A stretch of DNA of 33,023 nt from Ruegeria sp. PrR005 (GTDB lineage Bacteria; Pseudomonadota; Alphaproteobacteria; Rhodobacterales; Rhodobacteraceae): positions 1-33,023 of the forward strand of contig NZ_JAAGOX010000021.1 in the NCBI RefSeq assembly GCF_010500245.1, read 5' to 3'. The notes under the pieces are model-generated. The model made no database searches and was not told the origin of the DNA. It saw only the letters and a program-made list of their open reading frames with translations. A program made the position numbers and the translations under genes. Numbering within the stretch: the stretch's first letter is position 1; each line of letters starts with the position of its first letter. Positions 1 to 8,477 of this stretch are shown here, one piece after another.

Positions 1-315
1 ATCAACGGCGGCAGCGGGGCGGACAAGTTCTTCCACGTCGGTGCCAGCGGCCACGGCTCGGACTGGGTGCAGGACTATAGTGCCGCCGAGGGCGACGTGC
101 TGCTCTTTGGCATCGGATCCGCCACCCGCGACCAGTTCCAGGTCAACTTCAACCACACCCAGAACGCCGAGGGCGAGCGTGCCGGCGACGACGCGGTGCA
201 GGAGGCGTTTGTGATCTATCGCCCGACCGGACAGATCATGTGGGCGCTGGTGGATGGCGCGGGCCAGTCCTCGATCAACCTGCAAATCGGCAGCGATGTG
301 TTCGATCTGGTCTAG
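1..315 (+). CDS. RTX protein, C-terminal end (5' truncated by window edge)
   Basis: An open frame runs from base 1 to a TAG at 313-315, so only the last 104 residues are present. They start inside the final glycine-rich calcium-binding repeat (INGGSGADKFF) and continue through the conserved tail (GSDWVQDY, EAFVIYRPTGQI, INLQIGSDVFDLV). The same tail ends the RTX proteins at 436-2802, 23728-25668 and 25768-27633. In RTX proteins the extreme C-terminus carries the type I secretion signal, so this is probably the end of an exported protein. Its N-terminal function lies outside the window. At DNA level it is closest to the metalloprotease gene about 27 kb away, not to the RTX gene directly downstream. 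A methionine-like start at 67 is internal and not a real start. Confidence 0.9.
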   Translation: MNGGSGADKFFHVGASGHGSDWVQDYSAAEGDVLLFGIGSATRDQFQVNFNHTQNAEGERAGDDAVQEAFVIYRPTGQIMWALVDGAGQSSINLQIGSDVFDLV

Positions 316-340
316 CCAAGGCCGGATCGCCCCAGGAAGG

Positions 341-365
341 TCGGAAAACCTATCGCAACCGATAG
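341..365 (+). promoter_or_regulatory. Upstream motif and small hairpin before RTX gene
   Basis: The 120-base gap before the RTX gene holds TCGGAAAACC at 341-350, which resembles 13-base motifs found before the two later RTX genes (23697-23709 and 25733-25745). It is followed by a perfect 6-bp stem with a 4-base loop (CTATCG at 350-355, CGATAG at 360-365). It could be a regulator site or the terminator of the preceding RTX gene. There is no T-tract directly after the stem. The link to the other motifs is inference. Confidence 0.3.
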
Positions 366-435
366 TTGACTTTCCCGGGTGTGCCAGCCCCAATAGCCTT
401 GTTTGTTTCGCAAGAATATTTAGGGGACTATTTCG

Positions 436-2802
436 CTGACCTATTTCAAGACCGATCCGCCGCGTCAGTTTTCGCTGAACGAACCCAATGGCTACCCGCG
501 CCTCACCGAACTGGCCCCTGCGACCGGCGGCGGATTTCTGGATATCCAGGTCACCCAGCCAGGTGACGGATTCTGGGAATACACCCCCTCTGCCGTGGTG
601 GCGCAATTCGTCGGGCCGGACGGTACGGTGGCTGGGTCCGCGCATACGATCCTCGACGGGGTTACACCCTCCATCGAGACCATCCAGGTCGCCGAGCTGG
701 TCGGTGGCGGCTGGTTGATCGTCGCAAGGACCGTGGCCGATATCGAAATCTATCCACCCCGCCTGGCGCTTCAGACGCTCGACGCCAGCGGTCGCCCCGT
801 CAGCGCGCCGACCGTATTCACCACACCGTCAGGCCCACCCCTGCCCGCAGGCGTCACCCAGGTCCCGGCCGACGCGGAGGTTTTCGTCGTCGGCGGTTCC
901 GCCGCCTACGGCAGATGGGATGCGATCCCGCGCGCCGACGGCACCGTGCTGGTGGCCTCCGCCCCGTTCCCCGCCGGTGCCGCGCCGCAGATCACGCTCG
1001 AGGTCTACGATGCATCGGGCGCGCGGGTGGGCGAGCGGATCGTGCACACGCCCGACCGCTTCGCCCGCGATGTCCGTCTGACCGAAGGTCCCGATGGCGC
1101 CGGGATGATGACCTGGATCGAAGCGGCTGGCGAGATCAAGGCCGCCACCGTCTCGGACACGGGCGATATCGCCCCCTTCGCCGCCGACAGCACCATCGGC
1201 GGACGTGGAACGATCTCCTTTGCCGAGGATGGCAGTGTCATTTTTGGCTGGAGCGAGACCACGTATAACTACGATTCCGGTGACCAGAATGTTGCCATCT
1301 GGGCGCAGACCGGAACTGCGGCGGGCCTGTCCGAGCCCAGATTGATAGACCGCTACATCGGCGCCGGACCCAGCTTCGACATGCTGTCCCTGGGGGACGG
1401 CCTGTTCGCGTTCGTCAACTACACCGTGACCGGTGGCAATGTCTCGGTCTTCGATGCCGAAGGCTGGTCCTATGGCTGGACACGGCTGTTCACCGAAGAC
1501 GGCACCGGGCCGACCGGCCCCGGCGCGGTCCAGGTGCAGGACGGTGCCTTGTTGGCCTGGGGCGTTACCGGCCCCTTGGGCGACCGCGACCGGACGTTCC
1601 AGATCCGCGACCTGCCCGATGTGCTCTATGGCACCGAGGGTGACGACACCATCGAACTGGACGCACCCGCCGTGCTGCGCACCGGCGCGGGCGATGACGC
1701 GTTGAGAGGCTCGGCAGGCAATGACGTGCTCGATGGCGGGCCGGGCCATGACACCCTGTTCGGCGGCGATGGCGACGACTTGCTGCGGTTGGGCCGCGGC
1801 ATCAGCGTCGCCGATGGCGGCACGGGCACGGACATGGCCCATCTCGACCTTTTCGAGGGGACCTATCAGGAATGGGAAACGCCTGAGGGCTTCGACATTC
1901 GCACGCAATTCACCCTCGAACTGGACGGCACGCTGATCTTTCAGGACGGCGACACCCACCTCACGCTGCGCAACATCGAAGAGTTCAATATCAACGGCTA
2001 TCTTGTCACCTATGGCAGCATCGTCGGGCGGCTGTTTGAACGCCCCGACGATTACGTCGACCTGCGCTTCCACGGCACGCTCTACGGCGCCGGCCCCGGC
2101 AATGACCGCGTTGTCGGCACCGAAATGAACGAGACGATCTACGGCGGCATCGGCAACGACACCCTGCTGGGACGTACCGGCTTTGACGAACTCCATGGCG
2201 GCGATGGTGACGACTATATCCACGGCTCGGACCCGGCCTCGGACCCGACCAGCGACCTGCGCGACGTGATCTATGCAGGCGACGGCAACGACACCGTCTA
2301 TGGCGGCTATGGCAACGATCTGATTTATGGCATGGATGGCGACGACGTGATCGCGGGCGGGTTCGGGGCGGACGAGTTGATCGGCCAGAACGGCAATGAC
2401 GTGATCACCGGTTCGGCCTATTCCGACCTCATCTTCGGCAATGCGGGCGACGATTTTGTCAACGGCGGGTTCGGCCATGACCGGATCAATGGCGGCAGCG
2501 GGGCGGACAAGTTCTTCCACGTCGGCGCCAGCGGTCACGGATCGGACTGGGTGCAGGATTACAATGCGGCCGAGGGCGACGTCCTCCTGTTCGGCATCGG
2601 GTCGGCCACCCGCGACCAGTTCCAGGTGAACTTCAACCACACCGCAAACGCCGCAGGTGAGCGTGCGGGCGATGAAGCGGTGCAAGAGGCGTTTGTGATC
2701 TACCGCCCGACCGGGCAGATCCTGTGGGCGCTGGTCGATGGCGCGGGGCAGTCCGCGATCAACCTGCAAATCGGCGGCGACGTGTTTGACCTCTTGGCGT
2801 GA
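436..2802 (+). CDS. RTX calcium-binding exported protein with beta-propeller-like N-terminus; probable CTG start
   Basis: A protein of about 788 residues. Residues 1 to about 390 contain repeated short strands with Gly/Asp turns (GGGWLIVART, DGTVLVASAP, DGALLAWGV), suggesting a beta-propeller or beta-sandwich. RTX nonapeptides begin near residue 396 (GTEGDDTI, GGDGDDLL). After a spacer of about 120 residues a second RTX block leads into the conserved tail from about residue 690. The first GTG (595) would cut into the repeat region. The frame stays open upstream to a TAG at 421-423, and the upstream residues (GGGFLDIQVTQPGDGFWEY) fit the same repeat pattern. A ribosome binding site AGGGGA at 422-427 lies 8 bases before CTG 436, giving an N-terminus TYFKTDPP that resembles MFTYLSDFYF of the RTX protein at 23728. 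No secretion genes lie nearby. Substrate and role are unknown. Confidence 0.82.
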   Translation: MTYFKTDPPRQFSLNEPNGYPRLTELAPATGGGFLDIQVTQPGDGFWEYTPSAVVAQFVGPDGTVAGSAHTILDGVTPSIETIQVAELVGGGWLIVARTVADIEIYPPRLALQTLDASGRPVSAPTVFTTPSGPPLPAGVTQVPADAEVFVVGGSAAYGRWDAIPRADGTVLVASAPFPAGAAPQITLEVYDASGARVGERIVHTPDRFARDVRLTEGPDGAGMMTWIEAAGEIKAATVSDTGDIAPFAADSTIGGRGTISFAEDGSVIFGWSETTYNYDSGDQNVAIWAQTGTAAGLSEPRLIDRYIGAGPSFDMLSLGDGLFAFVNYTVTGGNVSVFDAEGWSYGWTRLFTEDGTGPTGPGAVQVQDGALLAWGVTGPLGDRDRTFQIRDLPDVLYGTEGDDTIELDAPAVLRTGAGDDALRGSAGNDVLDGGPGHDTLFGGDGDDLLRLGRGISVADGGTGTDMAHLDLFEGTYQEWETPEGFDIRTQFTLELDGTLIFQDGDTHLTLRNIEEFNINGYLVTYGSIVGRLFERPDDYVDLRFHGTLYGAGPGNDRVVGTEMNETIYGGIGNDTLLGRTGFDELHGGDGDDYIHGSDPASDPTSDLRDVIYAGDGNDTVYGGYGNDLIYGMDGDDVIAGGFGADELIGQNGNDVITGSAYSDLIFGNAGDDFVNGGFGHDRINGGSGADKFFHVGASGHGSDWVQDYNAAEGDVLLFGIGSATRDQFQVNFNHTANAAGERAGDEAVQEAFVIYRPTGQILWALVDGAGQSAINLQIGGDVFDLLA

Positions 2803-2884
2803 TCCCATCGCGGGGTGTGGCCGGCCTGCTCCGTCTGGCGGTTTTCAGTTCACCGGGCGCGGCAACGGGCCCGGAAAGCTTGTA

Positions 2885-2929
2885 CAAAACGGTCAATCGC
2901 CCTTCTGGTTCGGGTGCAAAACGGTCAAT
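2885..2929 (+). repeat. Two 13-base direct repeats 32 bases apart
   Basis: CAAAACGGTCAAT occurs at 2885-2897 and again at 2917-2929. The start-to-start distance is exactly 32 bases, close to three helical turns, and related GTACAAA words flank the pair. That spacing suits a protein bound twice on one DNA face, about 200 bases before mipZ. No binding protein is known. Confidence 0.5.
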
Positions 2930-3050
2930 TCGCCGTACAAACCCGGTTCCGGAGTTTTGGCCTTTCGGTGCCGCCTGCCGGGTCCGTGGACTGTCACGAC
3001 ATGCCCCCCCCGGATACACGCACAGGGGCCTGTGAGAGCAACGTGACCGC

Positions 3051-3079
3051 TTCCCTTCCCAACACCCACAACATATAGT
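3051..3079 (+). promoter_or_regulatory. Possible mipZ promoter
   Basis: TATAGT at 3074-3079 matches five of six bases of a -10 box. The -35 position 17 bases upstream (TTCCCT) is poor. Transcription from here would leave a leader of about 45 bases with GGGGAC before the ATG at 3130. This is a weak prediction. Confidence 0.3.
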
Positions 3080-3129
3080 GCGCTTCAACACCGGGGGAGC
3101 AACTGCTCGGAGATCAGGGGACGCAGGCA

Positions 3130-3939
3130 ATGGCGCATATCATCGTCGTCGGCAACGAAAAGGGCGGTGCGGGGAAATCCACCGTTTCGATGCATGTGGC
3201 AAGCGCTCTGGCGCGGCTGGGGTACAAAGTGAACACCCTCGACCTCGACCTGCGCCAAAGAAGCCTCGGCCGCTACTTTGAAAACCGCGCGGCGTTCATG
3301 AAAAGCTCGGGGCTGCACCTGCCGTCGCCGACAAACCATGATCTGCCCGAGATCGACGCGGCCTCGCTGAAGCCGGGGGAAAACGTGTTCGATCACCGTC
3401 TTTCGGCAGCCGTGTCGCGGCTCGAGGCCGACAGCGATTTCATCCTGATCGACTGCCCGGGCTCCCATACCCGCCTCAGCCAGGTCGCGCATTCGCTGGC
3501 CGATACTCTGGTCACGCCGCTCAACGACAGCTTTGTCGATTTCGATCTGCTGGCGCGCATCGATGCCAGCGGCGAAAAGATCCTGGGGCCTTCGGTGTAC
3601 TCCGAAATGGTCTGGAACGCCCGTCAGTTACGCGCCCAAGCCGGACTGAAACCGATCGACTGGGTCATCGTGCGCAACCGGGTGGGGACCCAGCGCATGG
3701 TCAACAAGGAGAAGATGGAACGCGCGATCGAGATGCTGGCCAGCCGCATCGGGTTCCGCATCGCGCCCGGTTTTTCCGAGCGCGTGATCTTTCGCGAGCT
3801 GTTCCCGCGTGGGCTGACCCTGCTCGACCTCAAGGATATCGGGGTCAAGCAACTCAACATCTCGAACATTGCCGCCCGGCAGGAGCTGCGCGACATGATG
3901 AAGGCGCTCAAGCTGCCCGGTGTCGAGATCGATTTCTGA
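3130..3939 (+). CDS. mipZ: MipZ-like division plane positioning ATPase (ParA/MinD superfamily)
   Basis: A protein of 269 residues. The N-terminus VVGNEKGGAGKST (residues 6-18) is the deviant Walker A motif of ParA/MinD/MipZ proteins, with signature lysine K11 and P-loop lysine K16. DLDLRQRSLGRYFENR near residue 40 is characteristic of MipZ rather than ParA or MinD. DFILIDCPG is the Walker B-like segment. In Caulobacter, MipZ binds ParB near the chromosome origin, forms bipolar gradients and inhibits FtsZ polymerisation away from midcell. The same role is inferred here. No parB lies alongside, which is usual for mipZ. It converges on the nucleotide cyclase gene with only 12 bases between the stop codons. 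Confidence 0.93.
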   Translation: MAHIIVVGNEKGGAGKSTVSMHVASALARLGYKVNTLDLDLRQRSLGRYFENRAAFMKSSGLHLPSPTNHDLPEIDAASLKPGENVFDHRLSAAVSRLEADSDFILIDCPGSHTRLSQVAHSLADTLVTPLNDSFVDFDLLARIDASGEKILGPSVYSEMVWNARQLRAQAGLKPIDWVIVRNRVGTQRMVNKEKMERAIEMLASRIGFRIAPGFSERVIFRELFPRGLTLLDLKDIGVKQLNISNIAARQELRDMMKALKLPGVEIDF

Positions 3940-3951
3940 TCCGGCGTTCGG

Positions 3952-5205
3952 CTATTCGCCCGGCGCCCCCTCATAGATCGTGAACAACTCCTGCGGCTCG
4001 GAAACCCCGCGCAGCATGTAGCGGCCCAGGCTGACAAGGTCATGTCCGGTCGCCGCGGCAGAGCGCGCAACCGGTTCTGACAGAATGATGTTGCGGCCGA
4101 CCGATCTATGAAGCCCGGACAGCCGGACTGTAAGGTTCACCGCCGGGCCGATCACCGTGAAGTCGAGCCGGTTGTCCGCACCGATGTTGCCATAGAGGAT
4201 CTCTCCGGCGTGCAGCGCCAGCGTGACGCTGGTCACGGTTTCTCCGCGCGCCAGGCGCGTCTCGTTGACCTGTTCCATGCCCCGGCGCATCTGGACCGCC
4301 GCATCCAGCCCGGCGGCAGCCGAACGTTCCGGGGTTTCAAGGTTGAACATGGCCAAAATGCCGTCGCCCAGAAACTTGAGGATATTGCCGCCGTGCCCCT
4401 GGATCACCCCGACCGCCATGCCGAAATACTCGTTCAGCATGGCAATCAATTCGGGGCCCGGGGTGCGCTCGGTCAGCGCGGTAAAATCCTTGAGATCGAA
4501 ATAGCACAAGACCGCGTCGATCTGCTGAAGCGAACCACGCTGGATCTCGCCCGACAGAACCCGCCGCCCCGCATCGCGCCCCAGATAGACCTGAAGCAGG
4601 TCACCCGCCATCTGCCGGTTGGCCGCCGATTTGAGGGCCAGCGCCAACTGCGGCAGCGAGGCGCGCACCAGGTCGAGGTGATCCTCGGAAAAACCGGTTG
4701 GACCGTCGCTGGACCAGGAGATCAGAACGCCCTCGGGTGTGTTCTGCGGGTCGATCTTTTCGAAGGGCACACGCTTTTCAAGGATGACACCCGCCGCAAA
4801 GTAATCGGTGGCTCCGTTGGCGCGCAATTCGTTCAGCAAGGGAAAGCGGCTTTCCTCGTTCGTCTCTGTCAGGCGCTCGCGAAACTCGGCCTCGCCGCTG
4901 TCGAGCAGATGGTAGAGCGGGCTGCGCAGCCATGCCGCAATCGGGGTCTCGGTATACCCGTATTCCTCGCTGGACACGCCCTGATCGCGATACCAGTTGA
5001 ACCCAAGCCCACCGTATTTGGGATGAAACGCGCTCTGCGCGACATGCAGACGGTAAAGGGGCACGCCCAGTTCGACCAGGCGTTCGCAATATCCGTGCAG
5101 CAATTCGTCTTGCCGCGCACCCTCCAGCCCGCGTTGAACCAGCCAATCCTGTAGCCGCCCTGCAACCGCCGAAGCCGTTGTCTGTCTTGTGTCACCGTCA
5201 CTCAT
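3952..5205 (-). CDS. Class III adenylate/guanylate cyclase with N-terminal regulatory region
   Basis: About 417 residues from the ATG at 5205, chosen because AGGAG stands 7 bases upstream; an in-frame ATG at 5232 would add nine residues. The first 215 residues form a soluble domain I do not recognise (HPKYGGLGFNWYRDQG near residue 61), perhaps a sensor. The catalytic domain follows. FDLKDFT holds the first metal aspartate (about D237). KFLGDGILAMF holds the second (about D281), with a lysine just before it that is typical of ATP-selective enzymes. GPAVNLTVRL supplies the transition-state Asn and Arg. All key residues are present, so it should make a cyclic nucleotide, probably cAMP. No membrane segments are seen. 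Confidence 0.9.
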   Translation of the reverse strand: MSDGDTRQTTASAVAGRLQDWLVQRGLEGARQDELLHGYCERLVELGVPLYRLHVAQSAFHPKYGGLGFNWYRDQGVSSEEYGYTETPIAAWLRSPLYHLLDSGEAEFRERLTETNEESRFPLLNELRANGATDYFAAGVILEKRVPFEKIDPQNTPEGVLISWSSDGPTGFSEDHLDLVRASLPQLALALKSAANRQMAGDLLQVYLGRDAGRRVLSGEIQRGSLQQIDAVLCYFDLKDFTALTERTPGPELIAMLNEYFGMAVGVIQGHGGNILKFLGDGILAMFNLETPERSAAAGLDAAVQMRRGMEQVNETRLARGETVTSVTLALHAGEILYGNIGADNRLDFTVIGPAVNLTVRLSGLHRSVGRNIILSEPVARSAAATGHDLVSLGRYMLRGVSEPQELFTIYEGAPGE

Positions 5206-5276
5206 CACATCACTCCTGTACCGGCCGGTCATCGCCGATATGGTATCGCGGCACCCGGATCACAGACCGGTATGGA

Positions 5277-5729
5277 TCAATCCATTCCGGCCAGACGCCG
5301 CAACATCATCCTGAGCAGGGCCGCTTCGCCCTTGGTGAAATGCGCCGCCATCCGCTCGTCATACCGTTCGGCGATACCGCGAAGCTCCCGGTAGACCGCC
5401 TGCCCCGCCGCCGTCAACGCCAATTGCTCGGATCGCCGATCAGCCTCATCACGTGTGCGTGTAAGGTACCGACGCTGAGCCAGCTTGGCCACGGCGCGGC
5501 TGACCTTCGTCTTGTGAATCAAGGCCCGTTCGCCAATCTGCTTGGCCGTCATTTCGCCATGAGTGCCCAGGTGAAACAACACCCGCCACTCGGTGCGCAG
5601 CATGCCATAGCGATTCTTGTAGATCTGCTGAAACTCCAACGAACTCTGTTCCGCCGCCTGATTCAGAAGGAAAGGCAGGAAATTTCGCAGATCGAAGTCA
5701 TCATTTTCGGGTATTTTGGTCTTTGTCAT
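5277..5729 (-). CDS. MarR-family transcriptional regulator
   Basis: 150 residues, a normal MarR length. The winged helix-turn-helix is clear: [20 protein letters not shown] is the recognition region, followed by the wing ([19 protein letters not shown]) with the typical DxRS segment. It is divergent from hmgA, with 58 bases between the start codons. It is therefore the best candidate regulator of the homogentisate cluster, with an aromatic intermediate as the likely ligand. Homogentisate clusters elsewhere use IclR- or TetR-type HmgR proteins, so the ligand and direction of control are inference. Confidence 0.9.
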   Translation of the reverse strand: MTKTKIPENDDFDLRNFLPFLLNQAAEQSSLEFQQIYKNRYGMLRTEWRVLFHLGTHGEMTAKQIGERALIHKTKVSRAVAKLAQRRYLTRTRDEADRRSEQLALTAAGQAVYRELRGIAERYDERMAAHFTKGEAALLRMMLRRLAGMD

Positions 5730-5735
5730 GCTTGT

Positions 5736-5753
5736 TAGTTACAAAATCAACTA
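5736..5753. promoter_or_regulatory. Candidate MarR operator between regulator gene and hmgA
   Basis: The AT-rich divergent gap has an 18-base dyad, TAGTT at 5736-5740 and AACTA at 5749-5753, separated by 8 bases. The size and half-site spacing suit a MarR dimer. A wider pair, CTTGT 5731-5735 and ACAAG 5761-5765, encloses it. The site would control both genes. No binding data are available. Confidence 0.42.
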
Positions 5754-5787
5754 TTATCCGACAAGTAGTAAACGGAGGAACGCGCGA

Positions 5788-7143
5788 ATGAACCGTCCGA
5801 TCGACCCACATCAACTGACCCAGGCGGCCACTGCAACCGGCACGACCGAAGGTTATATGCCCGGCTGGGGCAACGACTTTGAGACCGAGGCGCTGCCCGG
5901 TGCCCTGCCCCAGGGTATGAACAGCCCGCAGAAATGTAACTATGGCCTTTATGGCGAACAGCTCAGCGGCACCGCCTTTACCGCGACCCGCCCCGAGCGG
6001 ACCTGGTGCTATCGCATCCGGCCCTCGGTGAAGCATTCGCACCGCTATGAAAAGATCGACCTGCCCTATTGGAAATCGGCCCCCTGCATCGACCCCGATG
6101 TGATCAGCCTGGGCCAGTACCGCTGGGACCCGGTAGCGCATTCGGGTGCGGGGCTGACCTGGCTCACCGGCATGCGCACCATGACCACCGCCGGGGATGT
6201 GAACACTCAGGTCGGCATGGCCAGCCATATCTATTTGGTCACCGATTCGATGGTCGACGACTACTTCTTCTCTGCCGACAGCGAGCTGCTGGTGGTGCCG
6301 CAAGAGGGCCGGCTGCGCTTTGCAACCGAGCTGGGCATCATTGACGTCGAGCCCAAGGAAATCGCCATCCTGCCGCGCGGCCTGGTCTACCGGGTCGAGG
6401 TGCTGGAAGGCCCGTGCCGCGGTTTTGTCTGCGAGAACTATGGCCAGAAGTTCGAGCTACCGGGACGTGGCCCGATCGGCGCCAACTGCATGGCCAATCC
6501 GCGCGATTTCAAATCGCCGGTCGCCGCGTTCGAGGATCGCGAGGCGCCCTCGACCGTGACGGTGAAATGGTGCGGCCAGTTCCACACCACCGGGATCGGC
6601 CACAGCCCGCTGGACGTGGTGGCCTGGCACGGCAATTACGCCCCGGTCAAATACGACCTGCGCAACTATTGCCCGGTCGGCGCAATCCTGTTCGACCATC
6701 CCGATCCGTCGATCTTTACTGTGCTGACCGCGCCGTCGGGCGTGCCGGGTACCGCCAATATCGACTTTGTCCTGTTCCGCGAGCGCTGGATGGTGATGGA
6801 AGATACTTTCCGCCCTCCGTGGTATCACAAGAACATCATGTCCGAGCTGATGGGCAACATCTATGGTCAGTATGACGCCAAGCCGCAGGGTTTTGTCCCC
6901 GGCGGGATGAGCCTGCACAACATGATGCTGCCGCACGGGCCGGACAAGGAAGCGTTCGAGAAGGCGTCGAACGCCAATCTCGGCCCCGACAAGCTGGACC
7001 AGACCATGTCCTTCATGTTTGAAACCCGTTTCCCGCAGCACCTGACCGAGTTCGCCGCCAAGGAGGCGCCGTTGCAGGACGATTACATCGACTGCTGGAC
7101 CTCGCTGGAGAAGAAGTTCGACGGCACCCCTGGCAAGAAATAA
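5788..7143 (+). CDS. hmgA: Homogentisate 1,2-dioxygenase
   Basis: 451 residues, full length. The ATG at 5788 has GGAGGA at 5774-5779; a longer in-frame start at 5716 would overlap the regulator gene and the operator. The enzyme opens the homogentisate ring with O2 to give maleylacetoacetate, the key step of tyrosine and phenylalanine breakdown. The iron ligands are visible: H347 and E353 in WYHKNIMSE, and H383 in LPHGPD, with the same 36-residue spacing as in the human enzyme (H335, E341, H371). The N-terminal [20 protein letters not shown] is also typical. It is first in a cluster with fahA and, further on, maiA, so the three enzymes of the central pathway are all encoded within 8 kb. Confidence 0.98.
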   Translation: MNRPIDPHQLTQAATATGTTEGYMPGWGNDFETEALPGALPQGMNSPQKCNYGLYGEQLSGTAFTATRPERTWCYRIRPSVKHSHRYEKIDLPYWKSAPCIDPDVISLGQYRWDPVAHSGAGLTWLTGMRTMTTAGDVNTQVGMASHIYLVTDSMVDDYFFSADSELLVVPQEGRLRFATELGIIDVEPKEIAILPRGLVYRVEVLEGPCRGFVCENYGQKFELPGRGPIGANCMANPRDFKSPVAAFEDREAPSTVTVKWCGQFHTTGIGHSPLDVVAWHGNYAPVKYDLRNYCPVGAILFDHPDPSIFTVLTAPSGVPGTANIDFVLFRERWMVMEDTFRPPWYHKNIMSELMGNIYGQYDAKPQGFVPGGMSLHNMMLPHGPDKEAFEKASNANLGPDKLDQTMSFMFETRFPQHLTEFAAKEAPLQDDYIDCWTSLEKKFDGTPGKK

Positions 7144-7156
7144 GCTGCGGCTGAGG

Positions 7157-7190
7157 GGGCCCGGATTTTTCCACGAAAAATCCCGGTCCC
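7157..7190 (+). other. Stem-loop between hmgA and fahA
   Basis: A perfect 9-bp stem (GGATTTTTC 7163-7171, GAAAAATCC 7175-7183) with a 3-base loop is extended outward by CC/GG and GGG/CCC pairs around a mismatch and a bulge. It fills most of the 73-base gap. With no T-tract on its 3' side it looks more like an mRNA-stabilising or attenuating hairpin than a strong terminator. It may set the hmgA to fahA ratio. Confidence 0.5.
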
Positions 7191-7216
7191 GCCCGTGACA
7201 TCCGTTTGGAGACAAC

Positions 7217-8470
7217 ATGCCCCTTTTGAAATCCTGGGTGGCTTCGGCCAATAGCGCCAACCACCCGTTTCCACTGAACAACCTGCCCTACGGCGTCTTC
7301 TCGACCGGCGAGGATGAACCCCGCTGTGGCGTGGCCATCGGCGACATGATCCTCGACATGGCCGCGGCCGAGGCCGAGGGCCTGATCGCGCTCACCGACT
7401 ATCCGCTGTTCGACGTGCCCTATTGGAACGACCTGATGGAGGAAGGCCCTGCCGTCTGGGCCGCCCTGCGCGAACGGCTGACCGCGCTTTTGGCCAAAGG
7501 GTCGAAAGAGCAGGAGGCTGTCGAACCGCTGCTGGTGCCGATTGCCGAGTCCACGCTGCATATGCCGCTGGTCGTCAGCGAATACACCGACTTCTACGCC
7601 GGCCGTCAACACGCTCAGAACATGGGCGCGATCCTGCGCGGCTCGCCCGATCTGCCGGCCAACTGGCTGCATATCCCGATCGGCTACAATGGCCGGGCTT
7701 CCTCGGTCGTGGTGTCGGGCACGCCGATCCACCGCCCCAACGGCCAGACCAAGGCCCCCGATGCCGAAATGCCGTCATTCGGCCCCTCGAAACGGCTCGA
7801 TATCGAGCTGGAAATGGGCGCCGTTGTCGGCACCGGGTCCGAGTTCGGTCAGCCGATCACGGTGGACGAGGCCGATGCGATGATCTTTGGCTATGTGCTG
7901 CTGAACGACTGGTCGGCGCGCGATATCCAGGGCTGGGAGTACCAACCGCTGGGGCCGTTCCAGGGCAAGGCATTTGGCACGTCGATCAGCCCATGGATCG
8001 TGACCGCCGCCGCGCTGGAGCCGTTCCGCGCCCCCACACCCCCGCGTGAAAAGGAGCTACTGCCCTATCTCAAAGGCAGCAAGGACGGGCTTTATGACAT
8101 CGAGCTCGAGGTTCTGATGCAGCCTGAAGGCGCCGACCGCGCTTCGGTCATTGCCAGGACCAACTATAGCCGCATGTATTATTCGGCCGCCGAACAGCTC
8201 TGCCACCACGCCATTGGCGGCTGCGCGATGAATGCGGGTGACCTGTTGGGGTCGGGCACCATCTCGGGGCCGGAACGAAGCGAATTCGGCTCGCTGATGG
8301 AACTCAGCTGGGCCGGGCGTGAACCCTTCACTCTGGAAACCGGGGAGACCCGCGGCTTCATCGAGGATGGCGACACACTGACCCTGCGCGGCAATGCGCG
8401 CGGCGATGGCTATACTATCGGCTTTGGTGATTGCCTGGGCCAGATCCTGCCCGCCAAGGCCTGGGGCTGA
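7217..8470 (+). CDS. fahA: Fumarylacetoacetase
   Basis: 417 residues, the usual length for the two-domain enzyme. It hydrolyses fumarylacetoacetate to fumarate and acetoacetate, the last step of homogentisate breakdown. SEYTDFYAGRQHAQNMG holds metal ligand D125 and the catalytic histidine H132. LDIELEMG holds E197 and E199, and LLNDWSARDIQGWEYQPLGP holds D231. K251 follows in FQGKAFG. These match the mouse enzyme pattern. The ATG is preceded by GGAG 6 bases upstream. It follows hmgA after a hairpin and is followed 7 bases later by a VOC-family gene, consistent with one transcript. Confidence 0.97.
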   Translation: MPLLKSWVASANSANHPFPLNNLPYGVFSTGEDEPRCGVAIGDMILDMAAAEAEGLIALTDYPLFDVPYWNDLMEEGPAVWAALRERLTALLAKGSKEQEAVEPLLVPIAESTLHMPLVVSEYTDFYAGRQHAQNMGAILRGSPDLPANWLHIPIGYNGRASSVVVSGTPIHRPNGQTKAPDAEMPSFGPSKRLDIELEMGAVVGTGSEFGQPITVDEADAMIFGYVLLNDWSARDIQGWEYQPLGPFQGKAFGTSISPWIVTAAALEPFRAPTPPREKELLPYLKGSKDGLYDIELEVLMQPEGADRASVIARTNYSRMYYSAAEQLCHHAIGGCAMNAGDLLGSGTISGPERSEFGSLMELSWAGREPFTLETGETRGFIEDGDTLTLRGNARGDGYTIGFGDCLGQILPAKAWG

Positions 8471-8477
8471 ACCGCCC

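Larger units (their letters stand above)
2803..3129. other. 327-base intergenic region before mipZ
   Basis: I see no convincing gene; the short open frames here lack ribosome binding sites and family motifs. The region holds a weak 6-bp hairpin (CCGGGC 2853-2858 with GCCCGG 2869-2874), a pair of 13-base direct repeats (listed separately) and a possible promoter close to mipZ. Confidence 0.6.

Noticed and set aside
1624-2510. Regularly repeated DNA that could suggest a CRISPR array or satellite
   Set aside because: The repeats are in frame and encode GGxGxDxL nonapeptides with variable codons, and there are no unique spacers.
829-2808. Long minus-strand open frame (659 codons) opposite the RTX gene, and similar ones opposite the other RTX genes (24565-25635 and 25660-27471)
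   Set aside because: The GC-rich RTX repeats on the plus strand create antisense frames with no stops. The predicted proteins have no domain pattern or ribosome binding site, while the plus strand has clear RTX and catalytic motifs.
5716-5787. Upstream start for hmgA at 5716
   Set aside because: It would overlap the divergent MarR gene and operator. GGAGGA supports ATG 5788.
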